A stretch of 64,000 bases of DNA from Thiosocius sp942490985 (GCA_942490985.1 CALNYW010000001.1:124001-188000), one strand, 5' to 3'. Counted from the stretch's first letter, positions 17,097 through 25,907 are shown. Notes: generated by a model not told the origin, from the sequence alone. Program-made: numbers and translations.

Positions 17097-17917
17097 CAGA
17101 AACCTCGCATGCCGAGATGGCGGCGCACCGCCGGCCACTGAAATACCGGACCGTCTTTGCAGACGAAATGCGCCGCCGTTTGACAGTGGCCGCAGTGTCC
17201 AACGGCGCACTGCATATTTCGCTCGATGCTCAAGTGAATCTGCTCAGCGGGTATGCCCTTCTGGCAAAGCGCTTCGGCCGCAGCCCGCATCATGACCTCA
17301 GGTCCGCATAACATCACGATCGTTTGCTGCGGCTTTAGATCGAGTTGGTCGAGCAGGGTCGTTACGACACCTTGATGGCCCGGCCACGCCGGCGTGGCGA
17401 CATCTGCCGCCAACAACACCGTGACGTCGGGCTGGGCTGCCCACGCCGCGTACTGATCCTTCCAGATCAGATCGCTGGCATGCTTTACGCCCTGCAATAT
17501 GCTCAGGTGGTTGAAACGTGCACGGTGGGTGAGGATGTGTTTGACGACCGATACCGATGGCGCACAGCCAAGCCCGCCGGTCATCACCACGACATCGTGG
17601 CCTTCGGCGTCCGGCATTGGCCAACCACGGCCGAAGGGACCGCGCAGACCGATGTGGTCGCCGGGGCCCAGCGCGGACAATGCCTCCGTGACGCGGCCTA
17701 CCGCGCGAATCGTATGGCTCAGACAGCCGCTGGCGAGGTCCTCAGAGACGATCGAGATGGGGATCTCCCCGGCACCGTAGCGGTACAACATATTGAATTG
17801 TCCCGGCGCGAAGGCGTAGGGCTTGCCGTCGGTCAAGCGAAGTTGCAGCGTGAACGTATCGGCCGATTCCTGAATGCGGTCGATAATCTCCGCGTCGCGT
17901 GGCAGATAAGCGTTCAT
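17096..17917 (-). CDS. hyhG: Group 3b hydrogenase diaphorase (gamma) subunit, FAD/NAD(P)-binding
   Basis: A 273-residue ferredoxin-NADP reductase-like protein. The N-terminal FAD barrel contains FAPGQFNMLYRYGAGEIPISI near residues 36-56, and the NAD(P)-binding part contains VVMTGGLGCAPSVSVVK near residue 109. The C-terminal [2Fe-2S] motif is CAVGHCGHCQ near residues 237-246. It exchanges electrons between NADP(H) and the HyhB/HyhS clusters. The start overlaps the hyhB stop by four bases and the stop overlaps the hyhS start by one, indicating tight translational coupling. Confidence 0.9.
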   Translation of the reverse strand: MNAYLPRDAEIIDRIQESADTFTLQLRLTDGKPYAFAPGQFNMLYRYGAGEIPISIVSEDLASGCLSHTIRAVGRVTEALSALGPGDHIGLRGPFGRGWPMPDAEGHDVVVMTGGLGCAPSVSVVKHILTHRARFNHLSILQGVKHASDLIWKDQYAAWAAQPDVTVLLAADVATPAWPGHQGVVTTLLDQLDLKPQQTIVMLCGPEVMMRAAAEALCQKGIPAEQIHLSIERNMQCAVGHCGHCQTAAHFVCKDGPVFQWPAVRRHLGMRGF

Positions 17918-19032
17918 AGGGCAGCTTCCGGTGCCGGCTTGGCGTCAGTCAGGACGGCGATCTCTTCGGTCAGGTCAATACCTACCGGACACCAGGTGAT
18001 GCAGCGGCCACAGCCAACGCAGCCGCTGCGGCCATATTGCTGGTGCCAGCTGCCAAACTTGTGGGTCAGCCACTGCTGGTAGCGATGCTGTGTGTCGGGG
18101 CGAATGTGGTAGCCATGCAGGTAGCCGTGTCCGGCCGTGAAGCAGGAGTCCCATTCTCGAATATGCTCGCTGTGCCCACCGCCGAGCGCCGGTCTGTCGG
18201 CATGACGATGGCAAAAGCACGTTGGGCAGACGCTGGTGCAGTTGCTGCACGCCATGCAGCGTTCGGCGATATTTTGCCAATGCGGGTTGTTCAGTGAATC
18301 AAACAACCGGTTACTGAGATCGCCCGTGGGGATAACACGCTGCTGCCGCGCCGCCGCCGAGTCGATCTCTTGATCTGCGGCAACACGTTCGGCAGGGTCC
18401 GCCTGAGTCAGGGGGAGTTCGCGACAGATCGCCCGACCGCTCGCCGAACCCGGTTCAACCAGGTAGCCGCGATCGGTTTCGCTGAGCGCGATGTCAAACC
18501 CTTCGTTGGCACGGGGGCCGTCCCCGGTCGATGCGCAAAAACAGGTCTCGGCGGGGTGGGTGCAGTGTACGGCAACCACGAACAGGCCTGCGCGACGCTG
18601 TCGGTACCCGGGATCCGGTTGTTGTCCGATAAAGTGCTTGTCCTGCAGCCTCAGCGCGGCGAGATCGCAGGCCCGCACGCCGATTACCGCGAGTGCGGGC
18701 TCAGTGCGGGTCTCGGCGACGAAGCGCAGGTGGCCGTCTGTCTCTCGGCGCGCTGTCCACAGGGTCTCTGTTGGCGTGAACAACAGCGGCTTGAGCGCTT
18801 GCGGCCCATTTGCCCAGGCGAAGCGGCGAGGGCTGTCAGACTGGAGCAGGGTGTAACGGCCGGGCACCTGCTGCTGGCGCCACCCTTGCGGCAATGCTGC
18901 GACGTCCGCAAGGTCGTCGTACTGGATCGCCTGATCGCGCACCGTCGGGCCGATCACGCGATAGCGGTGGCGTGCCAACGTGTCAACGAGGGCCTGCAAA
19001 TCGTCGGTCGCCAAAAAGCCCCGATCATCCAT
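17914..19032 (-). CDS. hyhB: Group 3b hydrogenase 4Fe-4S ferredoxin (beta) subunit
   Basis: A 372-residue protein with two C-terminal [4Fe-4S] motifs: CMACSNCTSVCPTCFC near residue 250 and GCVGCGRCITWCPVGIDL near residue 335. The segment IGVRACDLAALRLQDKHF near residue 115 is typical of this sulfhydrogenase beta family. It links the hydrogenase module to the HyhG diaphorase. It is the first gene of hyhB-G-S-L plus protease. The predicted ATG at 19032 has only a weak ribosome site, and no strong promoter was found in the 186 bases between it and the divergent SRP RNA gene. Confidence 0.88.
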   Translation of the reverse strand: MDDRGFLATDDLQALVDTLARHRYRVIGPTVRDQAIQYDDLADVAALPQGWRQQQVPGRYTLLQSDSPRRFAWANGPQALKPLLFTPTETLWTARRETDGHLRFVAETRTEPALAVIGVRACDLAALRLQDKHFIGQQPDPGYRQRRAGLFVVAVHCTHPAETCFCASTGDGPRANEGFDIALSETDRGYLVEPGSASGRAICRELPLTQADPAERVAADQEIDSAAARQQRVIPTGDLSNRLFDSLNNPHWQNIAERCMACSNCTSVCPTCFCHRHADRPALGGGHSEHIREWDSCFTAGHGYLHGYHIRPDTQHRYQQWLTHKFGSWHQQYGRSGCVGCGRCITWCPVGIDLTEEIAVLTDAKPAPEAAL

Positions 19033-19077
19033 TGCCTGTAACGCCCGCTGGGCGCGCGCGATGCCGCCCTTCTGTTA

Positions 19078-19091
19078 ACCTAATTCTAGGT
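19078..19091. promoter_or_regulatory. Short inverted repeat upstream of the hydrogenase operon
   Basis: ACCTA-ATTC-TAGGT is a perfect 5-bp dyad 46-59 bases upstream of the hyhB start. On the minus strand it contains TAGAAT, a possible -10 element. Too short to name a regulator. Confidence 0.25.
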
Positions 19092-19177
19092 CAGTCGGGC
19101 CGATTTTGGGCGGCATCTTCGGTGTACCGCGGCGGCGCTGCTTGCAGTGGTCGCGCGGCGCGAGATTGATTGACAGG

Positions 19178-19206
19178 TTACCGACAGGCTGGGTTTGCGG
19201 CATAAT
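19178..19206 (+). promoter_or_regulatory. Sigma-70-like promoter of the SRP RNA gene
   Basis: TTACCG (19178-19183) and CATAAT (19201-19206) are separated by 17 bases and lie 12 bases ahead of the predicted 5' end of the SRP RNA. Confidence 0.55.
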
Positions 19207-19218
19207 CGTCGCGACAAT

Positions 19219-19328
19219 GGTGGCCCCGTTGGTCTCCCGCGACAATAGATTGTGAACCCGGTCAGGCCTGGAAGGGAGCAGCCGCAGCAGTTGACTTGTG
19301 CGCCGGGAATCGCTGGCGGGGCCGCCGC
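19219..19328 (+). ncRNA. ffs: Signal recognition particle RNA (4.5S RNA)
   Basis: The hallmark SRP domain IV sequence is present: GGTCAGGCCTGGAAGGGAGC (19260-19279) followed by AGCCGCAG, and the returning strand CGCCGGGAATCGCTGGCGGG. The ends GGTGGCCCCG (from 19219) and CGGGGCCGCC (to 19327) pair to close the long hairpin. A run of T (19329-19334) directly after makes the 3' end its own terminator. The RNA binds Ffh and targets membrane proteins to the Sec translocon. It sits immediately upstream of dnaX. Exact ends are estimated within a few bases. Confidence 0.93.
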
Positions 19329-19413
19329 CTTTTTCCGTCTTCCCGACGCTGTTCGCCTTGCTGCCGGCAGTCGGGTTAGACTCGGCAGTCTATTCAACGG
19401 CTGATTTAAACCC

Positions 19414-21042
19414 ATGTCCTACCAGGTGCTTGCGCGCAAGTGGCGTCCTCGAAGCTTTGCTGAAATGGTCGGCCAAGAGCATGTCGTGCAGGCCCTGAGT
19501 AATGCCCTGGACAACGACCGCCTGCACCACGCATACCTGTTCACGGGAACGCGGGGGGTAGGAAAAACCACGCTCGCGCGAATCCTTTCCAAGTCATTGA
19601 ACTGCGAGACCGGTGTCAGCGCTTCGCCATGCGGGAAGTGCAGCGTGTGCCGGGAAATCGACGAGGGCCGTTTCGTCGATCTGCTCGAGGTGGACGCGGC
19701 GTCGAAAACCGGCGTCGACGATACCCGTGAACTGTTGGATAACGTCCCTTACGCCCCCGTGCGTGGGCGCTTCAAGGTGTACCTGATCGACGAGGTGCAC
19801 ATGTTTTCGGGACACAGCTTTAATGCGTTGTTGAAGACCCTTGAGGAACCGCCCCCGCACGTCAAATTTCTGCTGGCGACGACTGACCCGCAAAAGGTCC
19901 CGGTGACGGTTCTTTCGCGCTGCCTGCAGTTCAATTTGAAGCGCTTGCCGGTGGCACAGATCGAAGGCCAGTTTCGGCATATTCTCGATGCCGAAGGCGT
20001 GGCGTTTGAAGCCGATGCGCTGGCAGCCCTGGCGCGATCTGCCGACGGCAGCATGCGTGATGGGCTCAGCCTGCTCGATCAGGCCATTGCGTTCGGCGGT
20101 GGCGCGGTCGAACGCGACCAGGTTCACGCCATGCTCGGCGTCGTTGCGACCGACCGCCTGCCGGCGGTGATCGATGCGGTCCGTCGCAGTGATGCCGCCG
20201 CAGTGATGGCGGAGGTTGAGGCGATGGCCGAGTATGCCCCCGACTTCGCCGGCCTGCTGCGAGAGCTCGTGACAGTGTTACATCGCGTCGCGATGCTGCA
20301 GCAGGTACCGGACGCCGGGCAGGCGTCGTGGAATACCCTGCCGGAGTTGCAGGCCCTGGCAGTGGCGATGCCGCTCGAAGATGTACAGTTGTACTACCAG
20401 ATCGCGCTCGCGGGTCAGCGTGACCTGCCGCTCGCCCCGGACGAGCGCAGTGGTTTCGAGATGCTGTTGCTGCGCATGTTGGCCTTTCGGCCGCAGGCAA
20501 CCGCTGCTGCGCCTGGGGCGCCCTCGCGCAAGCCGGAAAAATCCGCGCCAGCGGTCAACGAGCCTGCTGCAGCGCAAACGGGTTCGGCACCGCCAAGCCA
20601 GACATCCGAGCAGTTGGAAGCCCCAACGGATGATCAACGGGCTGGCAGCAAATCGCCGCCCAGGATAGACGACTGGCACGCGGTGCTGGCGCGTTTGGCA
20701 TTGCGCGGGATGGCATTGCAGCTGGCCAACCACACGGCGCTCGCCAGTTGGGACGGTAAGGTTATGGTGCTGCGCGTTGATCCTAGCTGCACCAGCTTGA
20801 TCGGGACCGTTGCCGAGGAGAAACTGGCGTCGGCGCTTGCCGCCTATATGACGTGCCCACTGAAGCTGCGTCTGGAAGCCGGACAAGGGCAAGATGAGAC
20901 ACCGGCACGACGCGCGGCACGTGAAGCCGCAGCGCAGCAGGCCGACGCGGAATCATCGATAAATCGCGACCCTTTTGTGCTCGCTGCACAAGAGGTTTTT
21001 GATGCCGAGATCGTCCCTGAGTCGATCCGGCGTTTGGATTAA
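19414..21042 (+). CDS. dnaX: DNA polymerase III subunits gamma/tau
   Basis: A 542-residue clamp-loader ATPase. The N-terminus MSYQVLARKWRPRSFAEMVGQ is diagnostic. Walker A is GTRGVGKTT near residue 45, the zinc ligands are in CGKCSVCREI near residue 72 and Walker B is IDEVHMFS near residue 127. A Pro/Ala-rich linker near residues 360-410 leads to the tau-specific C-terminal region that contacts the polymerase. It forms the standard operon dnaX-ybaB-recR. I looked for an A-rich slippage site that would yield a short gamma form and saw no convincing one. Confidence 0.95.
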   Translation: MSYQVLARKWRPRSFAEMVGQEHVVQALSNALDNDRLHHAYLFTGTRGVGKTTLARILSKSLNCETGVSASPCGKCSVCREIDEGRFVDLLEVDAASKTGVDDTRELLDNVPYAPVRGRFKVYLIDEVHMFSGHSFNALLKTLEEPPPHVKFLLATTDPQKVPVTVLSRCLQFNLKRLPVAQIEGQFRHILDAEGVAFEADALAALARSADGSMRDGLSLLDQAIAFGGGAVERDQVHAMLGVVATDRLPAVIDAVRRSDAAAVMAEVEAMAEYAPDFAGLLRELVTVLHRVAMLQQVPDAGQASWNTLPELQALAVAMPLEDVQLYYQIALAGQRDLPLAPDERSGFEMLLLRMLAFRPQATAAAPGAPSRKPEKSAPAVNEPAAAQTGSAPPSQTSEQLEAPTDDQRAGSKSPPRIDDWHAVLARLALRGMALQLANHTALASWDGKVMVLRVDPSCTSLIGTVAEEKLASALAAYMTCPLKLRLEAGQGQDETPARRAAREAAAQQADAESSINRDPFVLAAQEVFDAEIVPESIRRLD

Positions 21043-21062
21043 TTGACCCAAAGGGGGTGGCA

Positions 21063-21386
21063 ATGAAAGGTCCGATGGGAAACCTGATGCGCCAGGCGCA
21101 GAAGATGCAGGAAGACTTGCAGAAGGCCCAAGAGGAGCTCGCGAACGCCGAGGTGACCGGCGAGTCGGGTGGTGGTCTCGTCAAAGTCACGATGAACGGC
21201 CGCCACGAGGTGCGTCGGGTAGAGATCGACGACACCTTGGTTGGCGACGACAAAGAGATGCTCGAAGACCTGGTCGCAGCGGCCTGTAACGATGCCGTTC
21301 ATCGTATCGAGTCGACGACCAAAGAACGGATGTCGGGTGTCACGGCTGGATTGAATCTACCGCCGGGTATGAAGTTGCCGTTTTAG
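21063..21386 (+). CDS. ybaB: YbaB/EbfC nucleoid-associated protein
   Basis: A 107-residue protein: MKGPMGNLMRQAQKMQEDLQKAQEELA..., with the N-terminal helix and the VKVTMNGRHEVRRVEIDD strand region of the family. It is a small DNA-binding dimer encoded between dnaX and recR in most Proteobacteria. The ATG at 21063 is preferred over the GTG two codons upstream because of the GGGG ribosome site at 21053-21056. Confidence 0.93.
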   Translation: MKGPMGNLMRQAQKMQEDLQKAQEELANAEVTGESGGGLVKVTMNGRHEVRRVEIDDTLVGDDKEMLEDLVAAACNDAVHRIESTTKERMSGVTAGLNLPPGMKLPF

Positions 21387-21396
21387 CCCCGTTTCG

Positions 21397-21996
21397 ATGG
21401 CAGACAAACCGCTCCTCACTGAACTGATAGACAGCCTGCGTTGCTTACCCGGCGTGGGGCCGAAATCTGCGCAGCGAATGGCCTTCCATATCCTGCAGCG
21501 TGACCGTGCCGGCGGTGCTCGGCTCGCGGCGGTGTTGGCCGAGGCGGTGCAGTCGATCGGGCATTGCAACCGCTGCCGCACATTCACGGAAGATGCGGTC
21601 TGTGTTTTGTGTCGAAACACCCATCGTGACGACAGCGTGTTGTGCGTGGTAGAGAATCCCTCGGACATCCTGGCGATCGAGCAGGCGGCGGGCTATCAGG
21701 GACGTTATTTCGTCTTGGGCGGGCGATTGTCGCCACTCGATGGCATCGGCCCCGCCGAGCTCGGGATGGATCTGCTCCGCACCCGGCTCAAGGAGTCGCC
21801 GGCGCCCAGCGAGCTGATCCTCGCGACGACCACGACGATCGAAGGTGAGGCGACTGCGCACTATGTGAGTGAACTCGCCGCGGAGTACGGCATCGCATCG
21901 TCACGCATCGCGCACGGCGTGCCGCTCGGCGGCGAGCTTGAGTTTGTCGACGGCGGCACGCTGGCGCATGCGTTTGCCGGTCGTCTAAGGCTTTGA
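21397..21996 (+). CDS. recR: Recombination mediator protein RecR
   Basis: A 199-residue protein of normal length. An N-terminal helix-hairpin-helix (RCLPGVGPKSAQRMAFHIL) is followed by a four-cysteine zinc finger (CNRCRTF and CVLCR near residues 57-75) and a Toprim domain (VVENPSDILAIEQ near residue 87). With RecF and RecO it loads RecA at gaps. The start lies 10 bases after ybaB. Confidence 0.95.
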   Translation: MADKPLLTELIDSLRCLPGVGPKSAQRMAFHILQRDRAGGARLAAVLAEAVQSIGHCNRCRTFTEDAVCVLCRNTHRDDSVLCVVENPSDILAIEQAAGYQGRYFVLGGRLSPLDGIGPAELGMDLLRTRLKESPAPSELILATTTTIEGEATAHYVSELAAEYGIASSRIAHGVPLGGELEFVDGGTLAHAFAGRLRL

Positions 21997-22057
21997 CCCC
22001 GGCCCTTAGCCGGTTAGTGGCTATCCTCTACGTTCAATACTGTCGGGAGTCGCGTTA

Positions 22058-22402
22058 ATGGACGATTGTATTTTCTGCAAGATTGCAGCCGGCGAAATAC
22101 CCGCCGAACGGGTCTACGAAGACGATAAAGTGGTGGCCTTTCGCGACCTAAACCCGCAGGCGCCGACACACGTCCTGGTGATTCCTCGCCAGCACATCGC
22201 GACGATCAACGATGTGGCGGCGGAGGATGAGGCCACGATTGGGCGGTTGTTCAGCGCGGCCCGTCAGATTGCGGACCGAGAAGGGTTTGCCGAGCAGGGC
22301 TACCGAACGGTAATCAATTGCAATGAGGCGGGCGGGCAGACGGTTTTTCACGTCCACCTCCATCTGCTCGGTGGGCGGATGATGCACTGGCCTCCTGGAT
22401 AA
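22058..22402 (+). CDS. HIT-family hydrolase (HinT-like)
   Basis: A 114-residue protein starting MDDCIFCKIAAGEIPAERVYEDD, with the catalytic histidine triad FHVHLHLLGGRMMHWPPG at the C-terminus. HinT proteins hydrolyse adenosine 5'-phosphoramidates and acyl-adenylates. The length and ending match bacterial HinT. It follows recR by 61 bases. Confidence 0.94.
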   Translation: MDDCIFCKIAAGEIPAERVYEDDKVVAFRDLNPQAPTHVLVIPRQHIATINDVAAEDEATIGRLFSAARQIADREGFAEQGYRTVINCNEAGGQTVFHVHLHLLGGRMMHWPPG

Positions 22403-22503
22403 TGCGGCGTTTGCACTGAAAATCAGCAGGTTAGTGATCGTTAATCGGCTTTTGACCTGGAAATCATCGGTCCGCGCTAGGAACAAAAAGCTTCGCGGCC
22501 GGC

Positions 22504-22509
22504 TATAAT
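22504..22509 (+). promoter_or_regulatory. Possible -10 element upstream of an unknown small gene
   Basis: TATAAT lies 35 bases ahead of the GTG start of the 103-residue gene. No good -35 hexamer is found 16-18 bases upstream, so this is a weak promoter call. Confidence 0.35.
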
Positions 22510-22543
22510 GCAAAGTTGATCAGAAATTCGTCGAGTCGTTGAC

Positions 22544-22855
22544 GTGAATATCACGCCATCTTTGATAAATCCCTATCCGCATGCCACCGAACCCGATCGT
22601 TCGGTGTCTCCGGTGCGTCCAGCAAATCGCAGCCGGGATGCACTCGCCGACGCCGAACGTCGTCATCCGGCAGTCGGCCCGCTGAATCCGGCCGAACGAG
22701 ACCGGCTCGCAGCCAAGGCACATTCGCTGTTGCAACCGCTGGATTCACGCCTGCCCAAACAGGCGCAACGTGCGTTGACCTCCTACGCAGCGGTTTCCGC
22801 ACAACCCGACCGCGCGGACTTGCAAGCCATGCTTGGCTTCGACGACTACGCCTGA
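22544..22855 (+). CDS. Hypothetical protein, 103 residues
   Basis: I do not recognise this protein. It starts with GTG and reads MNITPSLINPYPHATEPDRS..., with a Pro/Arg-rich N-terminal half likely to be disordered. Residues about 48-80 carry a more ordered, helix-like segment (NPAERDRLAAKAHSLLQPLD), and the protein ends LQAMLGFDDYA. There is no signal peptide or membrane segment. A TATAAT element upstream and isolation between hinT-like and ppk genes suggest its own transcript. Codon choice looks like the neighbours. It could be a small regulator, but that is a guess. Confidence 0.6.
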   Translation: MNITPSLINPYPHATEPDRSVSPVRPANRSRDALADAERRHPAVGPLNPAERDRLAAKAHSLLQPLDSRLPKQAQRALTSYAAVSAQPDRADLQAMLGFDDYA

Positions 22856-22910
22856 GTCCCTGGCTCGAGGCGGGCCAGAGTATCATTCCCCTATAAGCCA
22901 CTCGATTATT

Positions 22911-22929
22911 CAGCCATACTTAATGGCTG
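22911..22929. promoter_or_regulatory. Inverted repeat upstream of ppk
   Basis: CAGCCAT and ATGGCTG form a perfect 7-bp dyad with a 5-base centre, 33-51 bases ahead of the ppk start. It may be an operator or a hairpin in the ppk leader. It does not look like a standard Pho box. Confidence 0.4.
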
Positions 22930-22961
22930 TCCGATGTGTATTTGTGAGAGGTAATTAGGCC

Positions 22962-25139
22962 ATGCAGACGAATGAAATCGAGGTCGAGACAACGGCCTCT
23001 GATGCCAGCGACATCGATCTGATGGATCCGTCGCTCTATCTCAACCGCGAGTTGACTTGGCTGGCATTCAATCAGCGGGTGCTTGCTGAGGCGAGAGATG
23101 AACGCAATCCGTTGCTCGAACGGGTCAAGTTTCTCGCCATCGTCAGTTCCAACCTCGACGAATTCTTCATGAAACGTATCGGTGGACTCAAGCAGCAACT
23201 TGGCGCCGGCCTGATGAAAAAGACCGTCGACGGTCGAACGCCGAAAGAGCAGATCATCGAATGCTATGAGGTGGTGCGGGAACAGGAAAAACTCCAGCAT
23301 GTGGTATTCAATCAGCTCCAGGCGGAGTTGGATGAACATGACATCCAGATTCTCCAATACGATCGGCTTCAGCGTGATGACATCGAGTTTCTTCGCGGCC
23401 ATTTCCATGACAATATTTTTCCGCTGTTGACGCCGCAATCCATCGACCCGGCGCACCCATTCCCCTTCATCTCCAACCATTCACTCAATCTGTTGGTACA
23501 GGTGCGTTTTCCAAACCAAGAGGGTCGGACGTCGCTGGCTCGGGTCAAGGTGCCGACCAGTGAGCACGTTAAACGGTTCATCCAATTGCCGGAGCGAAAT
23601 CATTTCGTCGCGATCGAGGAGGTGGTGCGCAACAATCTCGACATGTTGATGCCCGAGATGGAGGTGGTGAGCGTTTATATCTTCCGGGTCACGCGTAATG
23701 CGAACACCGAGCGCAACGAAGAGCATGCGGACGATCTGCTGTCGATGATCGAATCGGAGCTGCGCGATCGACGCTTTGCACCGATCGTCAGGTTGCAGAT
23801 TCAGGGGGACATGGACGAAACCAGTCGCGGCATGTTGGCGGCCGAGCTCGGCCTGGATGAAAACGAGGATGTATTCAATGCAGGGGGGGACATGCTCGCC
23901 ATGCGCGACTTGTTTCAACTGGTCGCTCTGGATTTCCCCGAATTGCAAGACGAGTTGTTCCAGCCCATCGATCACCCCGGGTTGACCGAGGGAACGAATA
24001 TTTTCCACGTGATCCGTGAACGCGGTCCTTTTTTGCTGCAGCACCCCTACGAATCGTTCGGTACCTCAGTGGAACGCTTTCTGAAAGAGGCCGCGCATGA
24101 TCCCAAGGTACGCGCCATAAAGATGACGCTCTACCGCACCTCGAGTGACACCAAGGTTATCGATCACCTGATTCGAGCCGCCCGCAACGGTAAACAGGTG
24201 GCCGTCGTGGTCGAATTGAAAGCGCGGTTCGACGAGGCGGCCAACATCCGCTGGGCTGCCCGAATGGAGGAGTCTGGCGTTCATGTGACCTACGGCGTGG
24301 TGGGATTGAAGACCCACTCGAAGATCATCCTTGTGGTGCGCAACGACTACAACGGTCTGAAGCGCTATCTGCATATCGGTACCGGCAACTATCATGCGGG
24401 TACGGCCCGCCTTTACTCCGACCTTGGGTTATTGACCAATGACCCTGACCTTGGTCGAGATGCGACCGAGTTATTCAACTACCTCACGACGGGGTACACG
24501 CCGGAGCGGTTCTACCGCAAGCTGTTACCTGCGCCAAAGGTCTTGAAGGTCGCTCTGCTTGCCCGGATAGAGCGCGAGCGGTCGCTGCACAGCGAAGAAA
24601 ATCCCGGGCTCATCCAACTGAAAATGAATGCGCTCGAAGACGTCGATATCACTCATGCGCTGTACGAGGCATCGCGCGATGGTGTCCATGTGGATCTCAT
24701 TGTCCGCGATACCTGTCGGTTCAGACCGGGTATTCCCGGCCTGTCAGAGAATGCGCGGGTGATCAGCATCGTCGGTCGTTTTCTAGAACATACCCGGATC
24801 TATTACTTCCGTAACGGCGGCGATGAAGAGTATTTCATCGGGTCGGCAGACTGCATGAAACGCAACCTTGAGTCGCGTGTCGAGGTGGTGACGCCGATAA
24901 CGTCAGAGCCTCTGCGCGCCGAATTGCGCGAAATGCTCGATCGTCAGTTATCGGATTATCGCAACGGCTGGCAGATGGACTCGGATGGCAACTATGTCAA
25001 ACGATTGCCGCGCGATGAAACCGAAGAGGTCGGTTCACAACAGCTGATGATGCAGGCGGCTATCCAACGTGCCAAAGAGGCTGTGCGCTACCAGCGGGGC
25101 AAGGGAAAACGGCACGTTGCCGGGCGCAACCTGCGATGA
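22962..25139 (+). CDS. ppk: Polyphosphate kinase 1
   Basis: A 725-residue enzyme that polymerises the gamma-phosphate of ATP into polyphosphate at the membrane. Landmarks are the N-terminal ELTWLAFNQRVLAEA near residues 29-43, the autophosphorylated His in GLKTHSKI near residue 448 and the conserved LHIGTGNYHAGTARLYSD downstream. GAGAGG before the ATG is the ribosome site. The N-terminus has about 20 extra acidic residues before the family core. No exopolyphosphatase gene follows. Confidence 0.95.
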   Translation: MQTNEIEVETTASDASDIDLMDPSLYLNRELTWLAFNQRVLAEARDERNPLLERVKFLAIVSSNLDEFFMKRIGGLKQQLGAGLMKKTVDGRTPKEQIIECYEVVREQEKLQHVVFNQLQAELDEHDIQILQYDRLQRDDIEFLRGHFHDNIFPLLTPQSIDPAHPFPFISNHSLNLLVQVRFPNQEGRTSLARVKVPTSEHVKRFIQLPERNHFVAIEEVVRNNLDMLMPEMEVVSVYIFRVTRNANTERNEEHADDLLSMIESELRDRRFAPIVRLQIQGDMDETSRGMLAAELGLDENEDVFNAGGDMLAMRDLFQLVALDFPELQDELFQPIDHPGLTEGTNIFHVIRERGPFLLQHPYESFGTSVERFLKEAAHDPKVRAIKMTLYRTSSDTKVIDHLIRAARNGKQVAVVVELKARFDEAANIRWAARMEESGVHVTYGVVGLKTHSKIILVVRNDYNGLKRYLHIGTGNYHAGTARLYSDLGLLTNDPDLGRDATELFNYLTTGYTPERFYRKLLPAPKVLKVALLARIERERSLHSEENPGLIQLKMNALEDVDITHALYEASRDGVHVDLIVRDTCRFRPGIPGLSENARVISIVGRFLEHTRIYYFRNGGDEEYFIGSADCMKRNLESRVEVVTPITSEPLRAELREMLDRQLSDYRNGWQMDSDGNYVKRLPRDETEEVGSQQLMMQAAIQRAKEAVRYQRGKGKRHVAGRNLR

Positions 25140-25217
25140 GATCCGGCGAACCCTCCCGTCAGTTCGGCTCTGTGGTGTAATAGCAGCAACAGTGAATTAG
25201 GCGGATTGGGGTTCAGT

Positions 25218-25907
25218 ATGACCGTGGAACAACCGACAGCCAGTGCGGTACCGGAACGGCGTGGCCTGCAAGGCAAGCATGTTGTCTGGATCATCTTGGC
25301 GACGATTCTGGTGACGGCCGCGGTGACGTTCTGGCTGGTCCGTACTTACATCTATGCCAAAGATTTCACGCCGGTAGAACTGAGTGCCAAGGAACAGCAG
25401 ACCTTGAACGGCAAACTCCGGGCGCTGGGTTACGATCCGGGTCCGGCAAGTCCCGCGGAAAAAGAATCAAACGAGCAGTGGCTGCGTCCGGAGCGCTATG
25501 ACGAAACGGGGGCGCGACGCACCGTCAATTTCAGTGAACGAGAGCTCAACGCGATGGTCGCGCGAAATCCGGATATCGCGCGCAAGCTCGCCGTCGATCT
25601 GGCTGACGATCTGATCAGCGCCCGCTTATTGGTCGCGGTGGATCCGGATTTTCCAATTCTCGGCGGAAAAACCCTGCGGGTATCAGCAGGCGTTGAGATG
25701 GCGTTCCGTGAGGCCAAACCCATTGTCGTGTTGCGCGGTGTCAGCATCATGGGGATCCCTATCCCCAATGCCTGGTTGGGCGGCCTGAAGAATATCGATC
25801 TGGTCAATGAATTTGGCGATCGCGAGGGATTCTGGAAGAGCTTTGCCGATGGTGTCGAGAACATTCGCGTCGAGGAAGGCGAGCTCAAAGTCTCACTCAA
25901 AGAGTAA
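25218..25907 (+). CDS. Membrane-anchored protein of unknown function, 229 residues
   Basis: One transmembrane segment near residues 24-45 (VVWIILATILVTAAVTFWLV) anchors a periplasmic domain. ATG 25218 is used because a G-rich ribosome site lies 7-12 bases upstream; an in-frame TTG four codons earlier is less likely. The exported part has a charged linker, then a beta-rich region (FSERELNAMVARNPDIARKLAV, RVSAGVEMAFRE, VVLRGVSIMGIPIPNAWL) whose layout recalls lipid-binding YpmS/AsmA-like domains, but I cannot assign a family. The C-terminus is strongly acidic and amphipathic. It lies downstream of ppk and just ahead of a second unknown membrane protein. Confidence 0.7.
   Translation: MTVEQPTASAVPERRGLQGKHVVWIILATILVTAAVTFWLVRTYIYAKDFTPVELSAKEQQTLNGKLRALGYDPGPASPAEKESNEQWLRPERYDETGARRTVNFSERELNAMVARNPDIARKLAVDLADDLISARLLVAVDPDFPILGGKTLRVSAGVEMAFREAKPIVVLRGVSIMGIPIPNAWLGGLKNIDLVNEFGDREGFWKSFADGVENIRVEEGELKVSLKE

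Noticed and set aside
20500..20560. A dnaX slippage site for a short gamma product
   Set aside because: Only a run of five A in the linker was seen, without the A-AAA-AAG type heptamer or a clear downstream structure.
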